Positions 1 to 12,349 of a stretch of 64,000 nucleotides of DNA are shown here, piece after piece. The position numbers were made by a program, and so were the translations under genes. The notes beneath the pieces were generated by a model. That model was not told where the DNA came from. It saw nothing but the letters and a program-made list of their open reading frames with translations, and did no database searches. Position 1 is the first letter of the stretch. Each line of letters begins with the position of its first letter. The stretch is from Linyphia triangularis (lineage: Eukaryota > Arthropoda > Arachnida > Araneae > Linyphiidae): assembly GCA_963978545.1 (NCBI GenBank), contig OZ021721.1:107530366-107594365 (forward strand), read 5' to 3'.

Positions 1-1189
1 TAATACCACAAAATGCTGTCTGCCTTCCAATTTTACTATTTGAAACAAAAACATTTATAAATTTTACATAACTTTAAAGAACAGTTTTTCTGCTTCCAGT
101 CATCGTACGTCAAACTGGCTTAAATTCAACTAAGTGCCGAAATTGCTTGTTGTTTTGTGTGATTAAACTTAAACTTCTATGCAGGCAATTTTAGTATTAT
201 TTTAATACGTCTTTTGTCAAGGTGATATATTTTGCAATGTTCGTGTATCAATGTACATATGTACATCATATTCATTTTAACTAGTCAAATTTTAAAATGA
301 TGCGTGATATGTTCTTTGAAGCCTATTTTGTACTTGACCAAAAACACACTAAAATAACTTTTTTGTAATAAATATCTAAATTTTAATTAATAGAAGTACA
401 GCATACACAATAACACGTTTACTATGGGATAAAATTAAGTTGGTTTTTTTGTCTAATAAAGGTAGTAAAATATACTTACTTACAATTTCTTTTCACCAAT
501 GAAGTTAAAAACTCTCTAGTTTAACAGACTATACTTAAAAAATTACAACCATAAAAAATTCCAATTTTTTTATATTTATTTCTAAAGTAATTTTAATTAT
601 TTCAGTAAAGTCTTAACAAATTAATAATAAAACTCTTTCAAATTGAAGATAATCCGTATCTCTTGCTAAACAGAATTGGATTAACAAAATTAGATTTGCA
701 ACACTGAAATATTACGATTCCTGATATAGAGTCCTATAAATCCATTTTGATAAGAAAATAGAAAGTTATCGTGACGAAAACAGTTTCCCATATTTTAAAT
801 CCACTTACGTTTTTACGCAAAAACCACAAGTTTTAAACTTCAAACTTTAGCAGTTCAATTATATAAGATTTTCTTTGTTAAAAATCTAAAGATAATTTTG
901 TAGTAGAACACTGTAGGTTAATCGAGGAAATATTTATTTTTTGATGAGTTACGTAGGAATAGAGGATGATATAAAACACTAAAAGAAGAGAGAAGGCAAA
1001 TTATAGCGAGGGAAAAAAAGGAGTAAGTCTTTGTGTTCCAAATAGTAGACGTCAGTAAGTGTTTAAAGACATCGACTATACCTTATCTAAAGTTTACATT
1101 TCAGGCAATTTACTTGACCTACATTTAAGTAGGATAACTTTAATGATGGTAAAGAAATGAAGAAAAGAAGGGGAAAATACACTTCATGG
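1..1189. other. AT-rich intergenic DNA, nothing recognised
   Basis: Both strands were read. There is no ORF of useful length, no RNA gene and no terminal-repeat structure that I can support, only AT-rich unique-looking sequence with short homopolymers. Confidence 0.5.
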
Positions 1190-1492
1190 CGGCAAAAATT
1201 TTTTATCTAAACCTTTACTAGAAACTTGGTTTTTACTACAGATAGAAAATCTCTTTATCAATATTTTTTTACGTGAACCTTACCTTTATCTCTTGTGGAC
1301 AAAATTAAAGTTGCTACCCTTTCTATCGATTAAACTAAAAACCAATAGCCATTAAACTACAGATAGAAAATCTTTTTATATTTTTTTTTTTTCGTTAACC
1401 TTACCTTTATCTCTTGTGGACAAAATTAAAGTTGTTACCCTTTCTATCGATTAAACTAAAAACTTATAGCCATTTACTACAGATAGAATATC

Positions 1493-1591
<99 letters not shown>

Positions 1592-1950
1592 CGTAAACCT
1601 TACCTTTATCTCTTTTGGACAAAATTAAAGTTGTTACCCTTTCTATAGATTAAACTAAAAACTAATAGCCATTTACTACAGATCGAAAATCCTTTTATAA
1701 TTTTTTTTTTGTTAGTAAGCCTTACCTTTATCTCTTGTGGACAAAATTAAAGTTGTTACCCTTTCTATCGATTAAACTAAAAACTAATAGTCATTAAACT
1801 ACGGCACTAATAGCCATTTACTACAGATAGAAAATCTTTTTATCATATTTTTTTTTCGTGAACCTTACTTTTATCTCTTGTGGAAAAAACTAAAGTTATT
1901 ACCCTTTCTATCTATTAAACTAAAAACTAATAGCTATTAAACTACGGTAC
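1190..1950. repeat. Tandem minisatellite, about 5 units of 121-142 bp
   Basis: The phrase CTTTATCTCTTGTGGAC recurs at about 1284, 1405, 1604 (one change), 1726 and 1868, each followed by AAAATTAAAG, CTATCGATTAAACTAAAAAC and a poly-T stretch. Units differ mainly in the length of the T/TA tract. In the third interval the tract has expanded into the TA microsatellite at 1496-1589. No coding potential; the nearby 60-codon Ile/Tyr ORF is an artefact of the TA run. Confidence 0.85.
1496..1589. repeat. (TA)n microsatellite
   Basis: An uninterrupted TA dinucleotide run of about 94 bp that replaces the poly-T tract of one minisatellite unit. Confidence 0.97.
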
Positions 1951-2574
1951 TCCTTTCAAAATGAGCATTTCGAAAACTCGTTGAACAATATTAATTACTT
2001 TAAATGCTTGTGTAACAAAATATTTTAATATTTTATTAAGTTTATATAGTAAAAAAATTTACTTTTGATTAAACCCAAACATAAGTTAATGGCATTTAAA
2101 ATTCACTTTTCTTTCTGCCTTTGTGTGTTTTTTTTAAACATGGCATACTTTGTATATAATTTCTGGACGGTTTTTTTTTTTTGTTTTTTTCTTTCTCTCT
2201 CTCTCTCTGTACATAAAAACAAAATTTGTAAATGATATAAATTTTAAAGAATACCACAGATTCTGACGAATAGTTTAAAATTGCGTATTGTATTATTTGT
2301 TAAAAAAAATCCGAAATAGTCCAAAACTTGGAAATTATTATAGTATGCAGTAGATGGCCGCACTACAAAAAAGAAAAATCGTAATTTAAGCAAGTCAAGG
2401 AAACCTAATTAATCTTGTATCGCTCAGCAATATAATACAATCTCTAACTCTGATGAACTTCCAAAAAAGTAATTCTTCTAAGGAATCTCAAATGCACGAT
2501 TCCACTAGTCACTTTATAAAAGAAAACTATTAAACTGAATATTATTCAGAGATCTTTTAACTTTAAACTTTAAG
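1951..2574. other. AT-rich intergenic DNA with one CTCF-like motif
   Basis: No gene. Contains a short CT microsatellite near 2190-2206 and CAGTAGATGGCCGC at 2348-2361, which fits 13 of 14 positions of the CTCF core consensus CASYAGRKGGCRSY. A single motif hit is weak evidence. Confidence 0.35.
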
Positions 2575-3338
2575 ACTACTAAAAATTCTTACATTAAAAG
2601 TTGATGATTTAAATGAAAATAATTTGAGAAATGCATTGTTTAGCGAATTCCCTCACGAAATTAAGAAATTTATTTCGCTAATTGTGTGTGGACTTTGATA
2701 TTATACAACAAGGTTTTAAAGCTTCATTTATACATTGGTGTTTCATTAAGTTTTTATTTATTTTGAGAGTCTTATATTTTTTAATATTTCATTGGTTATG
2801 AAGACTGCATTGAAGATTATTGCTATGCTAAAAATTCTTACATTAAAAGTTGATGATTTAAATGAAGATAATATAAAAAATACATTGTTTAGAGAATCCC
2901 CTCGCGAAATTAAAAAATTAATTTCACTAACTGTGTGTGGATTTTGATATTATACAATAAGGTTTTAAAGCTTCATTTATACATTAGTATTTCATTAAGT
3001 TTTTATTTATCTTGAGTGTCTTATATTTTTAATCGTTGATTTTAATATTTCATTGGTTATGAAGACTATGCATTACAGACTATTGCTATGCTAAAATATC
3101 TTACATTAAAAGTTGATGATTTAAATGAAAATAATTTAAGAAATGTATTGTTTAGAGAATCCCCTCGCGAAATTAAAAAATTCATTTCACTAACTGTGTG
3201 TGGACTTTGATATTATACAACAAGGTTTTAAAGCTTCATTTATACATTGGTGTTTCATTAAGTTTTTATTTATCTTGAGTGTCTTATACGTTTTAATCGT
3301 TGATTTTAATATTTCATTGGTTATGAAGACTATATATT
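2575..3338 (+). repeat. Three tandem copies of a ~250-263 bp unit
   Basis: Copies begin at about 2581, 2830 and 3093 and share long stretches such as TTACATTAAAAGTTGATGAT and the GTGTGTGGA...TTTTGATATTATACAA region. In each copy one + frame stays open for about 39 codons and ends at the same TGA. The predicted peptide is leucine-rich (LKxLTLKVDDLN...), reminiscent of a leucine-rich-repeat fragment. Differences among copies change amino acids freely, so present-day coding is unlikely; an amplified exon fragment is possible. Confidence 0.8.
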
Positions 3339-3480
3339 GATTTTTTTATTATTATTTTCATTGTGAGACCTGCATAACCACATTAGAAATCTAGTAATTA
3401 TGTTGTAGTATTTTGTAAAATTGATAATCATTTTCCACGTCTAGTATAACACGTCTAGTAACTGCATAACCACTACAATA

Positions 3481-3665
3481 CACTGTTAAAAAAATTCCAC
3501 CTTGCACTAAAAATTGGTACCAACATTTGGTGCTTAGTTTCACGATTTAATGGTTCTCGCTCGGAACTTAAGCACCAATAAATCGCGAAATTAAGCACCA
3601 AATGTTGTTTGCAACTAAATGGGAACCAATTTTTGGGGCAAGGTGGAACAAAAATTTTAACAAGG
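3481..3665. mobile_element. Fold-back MITE, TA-flanked (copy 1)
   Basis: The element begins CACTGTTAAAAAAATT and ends in the inverted form, degraded to TTTTAACAAGG. It is flanked by TA on both sides (3479-3480, 3666-3667). The arms, which include CCACCTTGCACYAAAAATTGG and CCAACATTTGGTGCTTAGTTT, pair over nearly the whole length. A better-preserved relative lies at 28023-28225. TA duplication plus palindromic structure suggests a non-autonomous Tc1/mariner-type element. The minus-strand ORF here is a shadow of the palindrome. Confidence 0.8.
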
Positions 3666-4053
3666 TACATTAAAACTGTATTATCTGAGACAGCACTATA
3701 ATGGCTCTTGCTATATGTTTTAGCACTCTCAATAGTTAACAACTGTTTATTATGTAATACAATTGTATCTTGACTCATCCTCAATGTATATGCATTTATA
3801 TTTTATTTACAAGAAATATAACATGGTCAATAAATAATTGAACTTAATTTCAAAAGGAAACTTTTCCAATCGGAACCCCGTTGAAGTATTACCTTTTGAA
3901 AATAAACTCAATTTCAAAATGATACTATCACAAAAATCAATGATACTTTACTTACAAATCATAATATTTATCTTGAATGTATCTCGAATGAGTTAATGTT
4001 TTCATGAAGTGGTACCTATATGTTTGCAGTCCTATATGTATCAGGTCTCTTAA

Positions 4054-4416
4054 GGCTGATTTACACGTACGCGCTTGAAACGCCAGCAGGTAAGTTAATC
4101 AGAAGGTCACTGTAACACGTTGATTGGATTTCCAGCTTCTCTTTCACTCAGTGTCAGCAGATGGAACAATCCAGCTACTAAGTGAGCATTACGCCCCCTG
4201 TCGTTGATCTTGTGAGAGCACCGTTGATTGGATGGTGATAGTTGACGCACCAGCTAATATACAATGTTTGATTTACTGAAGCTGTCACTACAGGCAATCA
4301 CGTGGTAAACTGGCTTGTCCTATGACTGGAATGGAGAGTTTACACGTTGCTAGCGCTGGCATATAATGACTGGCGATTTCAACTGGTACTCCGACTGGTA
4401 ACGTGTAAATCAGTTT
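4054..4416. mobile_element. piggyBac-like MITE flanked by TTAA
   Basis: Inverted ends CTGATTTACACGT (from 4056) and ACGTGTAAATCAG (to 4413) lie inside TTAA tetranucleotides at 4050-4053 and 4417-4420. TTAA duplication is the hallmark of piggyBac-type transposition. The 363-bp body is more GC-rich than its surroundings and encodes no transposase. The outermost two or three bases of the two ends do not match, so the exact boundary is inferred. Confidence 0.6.
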
Positions 4417-4420
4417 TTAA

Positions 4421-5804
4421 ACTGGCTTTACTATAAATGCTCTCTTACAGATCATTAGACTTAAGATCACCATTTCCACAAATGTTTTAAAAATAAGATC
4501 ACAAGATTTAACAATGAATGCAAAATATTTTCGGATGTAAACACACATAATAAAGTGAATAGAACATATCACTCCTCTTACCAAGAAATATATTCCAGAA
4601 ATTGTCTTTAGTAATAATATAGACATAGTGCAGCTTACAGCGCCGGAGAAACTCTAGACTGGAAATGTTTCATACGAGAACTTTAAACTAAAGTTTGAGA
4701 AGTTTAACTTAGTAATAAAAAGCTATACTACAATATGATTGCATAAGTCAGGATTGAATTTCTATAGGTGAAATAGTAGCAAATCAATTTGAAATCTCGA
4801 TACACCGCAAGTTGACATATTTTGAGTTAGAAAAGGCCAACTCAAAATTTCATTTTATTATTGATACGATCTCTTTGATATATGAAATACCTTTTTGATT
4901 CCATATTGTTCCGTTTCCTCACTTTTGAAGTGACTGTCAACTGGAATTGAGAAATCGTACAGTTCTATGAACTTTCTTAGGTTCAGTATAGATATTCCAA
5001 AGATAGTATTTTGGAGGAAGCACTACAGATATCCTTATAATAATGAAAGAATACTCTTTCCTAGCAAATATGTTAATAATTTGAATTGAAATGCTATTTT
5101 CAAAAATATTTTATATTTATTAATACATGTAAACGATTTCTTTAATTCTACATTTAAAACTATTCTACAGATCAGTGTTTAGAATGCATTATATTTCAGA
5201 TAATTCCTATGGATATATGATTTTCTTTTACGTTTTACCTTTCACAGAACAAACATTTATTCCCAAATAAAATATAAATAAAGAAATGAAATCCATAATA
5301 GTCTTAAAGACTAACATATCCATAAACTAAATCGTAACAGTTTTTGTTTTCTCTGTAACTAATTTTATCCTACTTAATTTTTTTAATTTTATTAAATACC
5401 TATGTTTTTATTTTAAATATTTGATTTTTAATTAAGTAATTGTCAAATACTGTGTCTATTGGAGATTCTTTTCCTGCAAAAATCGATATTTCTAGTCAGT
5501 TACTTATATTATTTCTTGTTGATTGTGATATTTCAAGTAAAATATCTCATTTTTTTCGTACCATTAATGTATTTTTGTCATGGTATTTATATCATTATGT
5601 AGCAGTATTATTTCTGAGGGGTTAAGAATCAGTGCTGGATTTTGTGGTACTGTCATATGAAACTACAATGTTGCAAAATTTTATTTTAAATATTTAAAAA
5701 TTTATTAAGTAAAGAAAAAAGTATCTAAAAGTTATTCTGACACGTTAAGTGTATGCTTTCAAGCTTTGACAAAAAAAATATTGGAAACCATTAATTATTT
5801 TCTT
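4421..5804. other. AT-rich intergenic DNA, nothing recognised
   Basis: ORFs here are short, hydrophobic and AT-driven, with no recognisable motif. No repeat structure or RNA gene was identified. Confidence 0.45.
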
Positions 5805-6325
5805 AAAGTTTGTAAAAAGAGTTAATACGGAAGGAACAGTTATAAAATAAAAATAAAAAATTTATCATTTTATTTCTTAGAATGAAACACCTACTGTCTG
5901 TCTATAACAAGAATAGTTCCCGCTACATTGTCTAACGTTGTCTATTGTCTAGAAAACAAGATTAGCCCAACTTTCAAAAAGACATCTACATTCTCCGTAT
6001 TGTAACCTATTTTGAAGCCAATTTCCTGCATGCCTCACCCTTATTCTAAATCAACGAATCTTGTTTCTATAGTGGATCCCACCATCCGAGCTAGTCTCCC
6101 AATAGTCGCACACAGACAGACAGTATAACTCAATATCATTTCCCCCTTCCTCGTGTGTATTAAATTCAAATTTCAGGTCATTCTGACCAGTTTTTTTTTT
6201 TTTTTTTTAAAGTAGAACTTTAGTTAATAACCATACTGTGTATCATGAAATCTCAGTTAAGCATATTATCTGAATATATGAAATCGCACATAGAAAAAGG
6301 CAACACATTTCTACTTTTTTCTTTA
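5805..6325. repeat. Dispersed repeat R1, uninterrupted copy
   Basis: About 500 bp from TTTGTAAAAA to CACATTTCTACTTTTTTCTTTAAA closely matches 12725-13205 plus 13881-13915. Shared landmarks are GAATGAAACACCTACTGTCT, CACCATCCGAGCTAGTCT, AGGTCATTCTGACCAGT and GAAATCGCACATA. No ORF. This copy shows what the sequence looked like before the insertion in the second copy. Family identity unknown. Confidence 0.85.
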
Positions 6326-6769
6326 AAATATCCTAAGTAAAGTGTGATTTCTCATTTCAAAACCTGTATAAATCATACACTTAACGGTGTTTAGATTACA
6401 TTCTTTTATGTGATATATAATTTTTAGTGTTTAAAGAATGGTTTTTGATTCTGTTCCAGCTCTGAACTTAATCTCAAGAAATATTTTAACTATGTTATTC
6501 TAAAAAATAGTATTTCTTTTGTCATGTATTTCGAAATTGCTATATTTTAAATATAAAAGGCGCATCTTGGTGATAATAAAATGTATTGAAAGTGTATTTT
6601 AGCAGTTTTGTTACAATGAATACAACTAATATACCTGTTTAATTTATTTTAAATTTCTGATAGACTATTAATATCACAGGGGGGGGGGGGTTATGAATGT
6701 AATACATACTCTAAAGTATAACATGAAATATTTAATTAACATGAAGAAAAAACGCTTTTGATATATAGT
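6326..6769. other. AT-rich DNA with a G12 homopolymer
   Basis: No gene seen. A run of 12 G at 6679-6690 stands out in AT-rich DNA. Confidence 0.4.
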
Positions 6770-7229
6770 AGTGCCTGAATTCGCTTAAGAAGGAAGTATA
6801 CATCAGTCATAAATAACAGTTAAGGTAATGGTATTCCATTCTTCTTGAAGAAATTGTGAAAGTTCTAACAGATATTCTGTTGACATATACCACTGTCTAA
6901 ATTCGTATTAAAATAAAATTACATTAGCCATACAAAATTGTTAAGAAAATAGTATTCCATTATTCATGAAGAAATGGTGAAAGTTCCTAAAGAGAAGAGG
7001 GTTGCATATAGTACTGTCTGAATTCGTCTACAAATAAAATTACATTAAATATGATGCTTAAGAGAATAATATTCCATTATTCATGGAGAAATGGTGAAAG
7101 CTCTTTAAGAGATGCGGGTTATATATACTACTGTCTGAATTCGCCTAAGAATAAAATTATATTAATCATGAATAATGGTTAGTATTCATTATTCATGGGA
7201 AAATGGTAAAAGATGCTGGTGACCTATAG
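6770..7229. repeat. ~120-bp tandem array, left part (4 units)
   Basis: Units are phased by CTGAATTCG-like sequence at about 6775, 6896, 7018 and 7134. Each continues with AATAAAATTA, an ATTCATGGAGAAATGGTGAAAG-like block and a TGACATATA-like end. The array is split by the transposon at 7232-9408 and resumes at 9411. Confidence 0.85.
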
Positions 7230-7231
7230 TA

Positions 7232-9408
7232 GGGGAGAACTGTGTACCTAGGGCAAACTATTTTCAATGCACAAAAAATGAGACTGAGCCTTTAAAAAAT
7301 TTGAAATTGATATATGCATATATCGTTGTAGTAATTACTTCCCATTGGGAATAATATAAATGTTTAAAATAATAGATTCTGTCAAATAGAAGGTTTTTTA
7401 AGAAATTCCACAAATGGCCCTAGGTACAAGACCTCGTTGTACCTAGGGCCAGTACCTGATGTACCTAGGACCATTCTCTTTAAGTTAGGTTTCAGTCCAT
7501 AATGAATAGAAAACAAACATACGCATATGAAATTTATAAAAGAAACAATATCGAGTAATTATCAGTCATTGGTTATCATATAATAGCTATAATAAATTCC
7601 AATGTGTCAAATTAATAGCGAATTACAAGCATTTTCCTAACTTGAAAAACTGATTCCAAAAAATGAGCTGCATGTATTGTCGCTTTGAAGCACGAACTAA
7701 TTTTCGTTTTGGCAATTTGAACACAATATTTTTGCTCTCAACTTCATAAACAATATCTTTATCATAGAGAAACTTATTCGAATGTGCAATAATTTTTTTC
7801 AAGTATTTAACACTATATTGCTTCTCTTTAACATCTATTATTTTTGCTACATAAAAATTTTTATTTTTTTTTGCCTTGTTATCTTATTAAACTAAAAAAC
7901 CCTATTTCAATTGTATCACTTATATCAGCTACTGTAGAATTTGCATTATCAGCGCATTTGCCTTATCATCGGATCTTCGGGTGAAGTTGTCTCAATTTGA
8001 AACACAGATTTTTTCACGATTTTTCTTTTTGCCATTCTAATCGCATGTTTTCTTAAATTTCTTTCTTTTCTGGAGTGTCTCTCAAAATTCTACATCTCTC
8101 TGATTTTCGGCCGCCTAGTTTGGTTGATTTGGCTTGGTTTGTTTGTACGCTCAACGACCTATTTTTGTGCACAATAACGGCTAATCAGGCCGGCGTCTCG
8201 TAAAGATGTACTAGATTTCGCTTTAGGAAAAGGCCGTACCTGTTCAGGCATGAGACATGAAATAGAGTTAGATATCGAAAGCTCACAAAATTAACCGGAT
8301 TTTGGATTTGACGATACGGATTTTTCCCCGGATTTTGGATGGATACGGATTTTGATGTCGAAGACTCTGAAAATGCTGCAGTAAAAGCGACTTTAACACT
8401 AAAGCATCCAGTGCCATAAATGTTGACTCCCTTTCTTCCTCGGGAAAATCATTATTTTGACAATTTATTAATGGATCTGGTCTATAAATCACATTTTAAA
8501 TCATGAATAAGTTTTGATTCACTGGCTATACACCAGGTACACAAAAGCCCAGTAGAATGTTTTCAGGTGTAAAGGCTAATGGATAGGATTTGTCAACATT
8601 CTCCGCAACGTCGTATATGGTGATTGGTTTTCCAGGGTTTGTCAATATACAATTACTGCACGCTGTACTGTAATACTTTTTAAAGGGTCCAAACACACCT
8701 CTGTGTGTTTGACTCTTTAGTACAGTTATTGTTTGTTTTTTTTTGTTTTTTTTTATCAATTCATATGTTTAAATAAACAAATTAATAGTCCTGAATAATA
8801 AAAATAATAATAGCAAACATAATTTTTATAACTCAAGAACATTGAAATGTTCAAAGCAAAATATAAAGCCCTCTCGTTTAACTAACAACCAATAAAAAAT
8901 TTGACTGAATCAAAATGGTTCAGAGGGCATTTCCCTCCATTTATTAATAAAACTTTTTCAATAAAATAAAAACCTAAAAGCTATGACTGCAGTTGTACCT
9001 AGGACCATGGATACAACTGCAGTCATAACAAGGCAATTAAGTGGCCCTAGGTACACGACTTGGTAATTTCGTATAAAATATCTTCTACTAAAAATGCGCA
9101 TGGAGAAAGGATTTATTTAAACATATCATTTAGTACTTAATGTTACAAACAAAATTATTTACTAGAATTCAAAGACAAGTATTTGACTTAACTTTGTAAA
9201 ACAATAAAAGACTTGAGTTGCAAAATGATGCTGCAGACACTTTAAAAACATTTTACACTTATAACTTACCTCAGCTTTCTCCACTAAAATTTCAAAATGA
9301 CTACCTAAAGAGCAATTATGTGCTGCCACTTACCCAAGTGAGTAAAAAAACTTAGAACTAAAGATTATTCAATAAAAGTGGGGTGGCCTTAGGTACACAA
9401 GTCTCCCC
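7232..9408 (-). mobile_element. pogo-like DNA transposon, 2.18 kb, TA-flanked
   Basis: The ends are GGGGAGAACTGTGTACCTAG at 7232 and the inverted CTTAGGTACACAAGTCTCCCC ending at 9408, flanked by TA at 7230-7231 and 9409-9410. The next tandem-repeat unit (about 9515-9540) preserves the empty site, reading GACCTATAATACGCTGC where the filled site reads GACCTATAGTA / TACGCTGC, so the insertion boundary is exact. The internal minus-strand peptide resembles the C-terminal part of pogo/Tigger-type (DDE_1) transposases. Copies of GTACCTAGG recur inside both ends. Most of the transposase, including the DNA-binding and catalytic portions, is absent, so the copy is defective. Confidence 0.85.
8283..8759 (-). 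pseudogene. pogo/Tigger-type transposase C-terminal remnant
   Basis: On the minus strand, from 8759 downwards, the peptide contains HRGVFGPFKKYY, NPGKPITIYDVAENV and YPLAFTPENILLGF. In pogo/Tigger transposases this region follows the DDE core (family pattern roughly: pGkpitiydvAelvg.ay..A.tp.Ni..GFr.tGiwP.n). The expected Trp in the GIWP-like motif is a TAG stop at 8526-8528; PVNQNLF follows in the same frame, and a further open stretch runs to 8283. The N-terminal helix-turn-helix and catalytic Asp residues are not found upstream, so this is a truncated, nonfunctional relic inside the TA-flanked element. Assignment rests on motif recognition by eye. Confidence 0.7.
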
Positions 9409-9410
9409 TA

Positions 9411-9845
9411 CGCTGCTTGAATTCACCTAAAAATAAAATTATATTGATAATGAATAATGGTTAGTATTTATTATTCATGGGAAAATGGGAAAAGTTCCCA
9501 TCAAAAAGATGCTGGTGACCTATAATACGCTGCTTGAATTCACTTAAAAATAAAATTACATTAATTATGAATAATGGTTAAAAGAATAGTATTTCATTAT
9601 TTGTGTAGAAATGGTGAAAGTTCCAAAAGGTATGCTAGTGAGATATATTATTGTTTGAATTTTCCTAAGACTATCGTGACTTATTTTATAATAGGACTTA
9701 TTTTATAATAGGAAATATTCCTTATAGTAAATATAATTCTTATAGAATATAAGAAAATTACATTAACTCTGAATACTGGTTATGGGAATAGTATTCCATA
9801 ATTTAAGGAAAATTTATGAAACATTTTATAGAGATGTTGGTGATT
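9411..9845. repeat. ~120-bp tandem array, right part (3 units)
   Basis: Continuation of the array at 6770-7229, with CTTGAATTCAC-like unit starts at about 9416, 9532 and 9652 and the same GGGAAAATGG and GATGCTGGTGACCTATA blocks. The last unit has decayed and carries a short duplicated TTATTTTATAATAGG. Confidence 0.8.
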
Positions 9846-11949
9846 CCTGTCTCTGTTATCTTAAGATGACCACAGACGTTCGATATTAGAAAAAAGCCTG
9901 TTCAAAGCAGGAAGGTTACCAGATATGATTTTCATGAACACCAAACCACGATTGAATTTGTTTAACTGTATGAAAACGAGCATTAGCATCTTAGAAAACG
10001 CCATTTCCTGCAGGTTACAATGATTGCATAAAGTATGTATCAGTTTTACTAAAAGTTAGAAATAGTCTTTCCTATTATTATTCCTTCTTCTCTTATAATA
10101 GTGCTTCTTTTCCATGATTATTACTGGGCCTGAAAAATACTCAAGTTATATTTCTTCTCATGTCACTGCTAAAACTAACATTTTGCATTAGCATCTGTTA
10201 TAAATGGCTTGTAAATTTCCACTTTAACGTCGATGCAAGGGTGAGGATGCTTTCAAATGTCATTAGACTAATTCAATACCCGATTTGGAAATAACACAAT
10301 TGTTAACCTAACCTGATGATCTCACATTTTTCTGTTTATGATACGAAACAACTGTAGGTTTGGAATTGCAGGAAATATTAGTTATTTAATAATGGGAAGT
10401 ATTTCTTACAGAAATATTCTATATATAGAAATATATTCTTATTATAGAAATATTTATAGCATCTTAAAAAAGCGTGTTATACACTTTATTTCAGAAGTGG
10501 CGGAATTTGAGGTTTTTTTTTTTTTTACCAGGTTATAAGAGAATATAAGAAATGAGGCAGCCTTTAGAAGTTAGTTGCAGAGGTAGGCGACTAGACTGTA
10601 TATTTATATACCGGATCAAACATCATTCTGAATTTCTTATAGAAGTTAGCGAGTGCTAGTAGATTTACGATATACTGGTCTGCAAGTGGAAAAATGGCCG
10701 AAACTGTTTCAAAATCGACTTTGAATGAATTGAACTAAATGCTATAGCCAAATATGCCGTAATTTGTCAAATAAGGAGTTTTTTTTTACTTGATCTTTTT
10801 TCAGATTTCAAAGAGAACAGAGACAGACGAATTAATTTCTTTGGCGCCAAATACTTGCATCTTATAAAGGTGATCCAAATTGGTGAGGAATGTTAAGTCA
10901 CTGATGACGTAAAGATTTCCAAATCAACACTAACAGTAATGCGGGATGTCCGCTATGCAACGATATTGGTAGCACAACTTCGCTTATCAACTAAAAAAAA
11001 ATCAACTTTAAATTCTAAGTCTCTCCTAATGCCTTGTAACTGTTTATTAAGTTTTTTTGGTATTAATCATCAGAATACAATTGGAATATTTCATTTCAAA
11101 TGCAGAAAATTTTAACAAATTTTCACTACAATTTTGTTACGTATGAACAGAAAAAAAATTATATACTCCCATTAAAACTTTTAGAGAACTGTTTTTCACT
11201 CAACTCCATAGCTGAGCCTCAACGTAGTTTTTGAGGTGCATTTCAATAAAAAACATTTACATGTATTGAAAAAATATTTATCAGGTCCTAGCCTGAGCGG
11301 TTCCTCCACTTATGCTTTATTTCATTATCAATAAAGAGAAATTTTAATTTTTTTTAACTATGAATATTTAGTTGTAATAAAGTCATTCTACAAATGGAAA
11401 AAAATAAGCGATGATTTAATATTTTATTTTTGAAAACAAAAAGTAAGAAAACTACTTATTACTATATTACTAGTAAAGATACTAATTAGTACTATACTAA
11501 AAATAATATCGAAAACTGTTACTAACGTAAGTTATTAAAGACACAAACCTGTATCTCAAAACTTCACAAATACACTGGCTAATATCGCTCAACACTGACT
11601 AATCCCGATGTAGACCGTTGTAGAGTGGCCGTTTCTAAGAATCTTGGCCAATCTCGCTTAGTAGTTGGTAAAATATACGGGAAGTTTTGAAATGTTAATG
11701 CAGAATTTTAAAATAGAAATATATTTAATAAGAAAGGGCGGGGAGGTAAAAAATACGTTTTCTGATGGTATTGACATGATTTTTTTTTTTTTTTTTTAAT
11801 TGTGTATTATGGAACGATACTCGAGTTTCGGCATGGATTGGCCAATCTTTCCAGAGCCCCGGTTTCCGACATTGGCCAATACCACTGTGCTACCTTGGTA
11901 ATAAAACACATGACGTACACAACATAATTACAAGTGTTTAATCACAGTA
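9846..11949. other. AT-rich intergenic DNA, no gene recognised
   Basis: No ORF with recognisable content. TTGGCCAA-containing sequences occur at about 11644, 11838 (within the palindrome GATTGGCCAATC) and 11874, of unknown meaning. Confidence 0.4.
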
Positions 11950-12347
11950 ATTAGTGGTAATTCTCAAATTGAGCTTTCAGTTTTTCTGTATCAGAGTAAG
12001 GTTTTTTTTTTGTTTTTTTTTCAAATAAGATATTACTTTGACAATTAATTTCTGATCTCAAATATTTAAAATTGGATACAGATTCAAAAGTGTTAATTCC
12101 CAAAGAAATATTGGGTGAATTCTTACAATTATTCTTTCGAGGGTAGCTTTCAGTAACAAAATAAGCTTGTGTGGAATACGAAGTTCCTTCATTGTCTCTC
12201 ATAATTTTTTCCTATAACTCTATCAAAAGTCGCTCGAAAATCAATTAACAGATAGTAATCATCAATACCAAATTCAATGGTCTTTTCAAGAATTTGTCTC
12301 AATCCAAAAATATGATCAAAGTTTGATTTCCCTTCACGAAAACCACA
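11950..12347 (-). pseudogene. Non-LTR (LINE) reverse-transcriptase fragment
   Basis: The minus strand from about 12347 reads CGFREGKSNFDHIFGLRQIL, then EFGIDDYYLLIDFRATFD. This is the finger/palm region of non-LTR reverse transcriptases, including motif A (family pattern LFIDFKAAYDSV, with FD at the metal-binding position). A frameshift follows at about 12190; another frame continues with the typical IPHKLILLLKATL. The downstream part jumps to NTFESVSNFKYLRSEINC, matching the segment after the catalytic YxDD block in this family, so YxDD itself has been deleted. It is therefore a decayed fragment of a LINE. I do not assign the clade. Confidence 0.8.
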
Positions 12348-12349
12348 TT

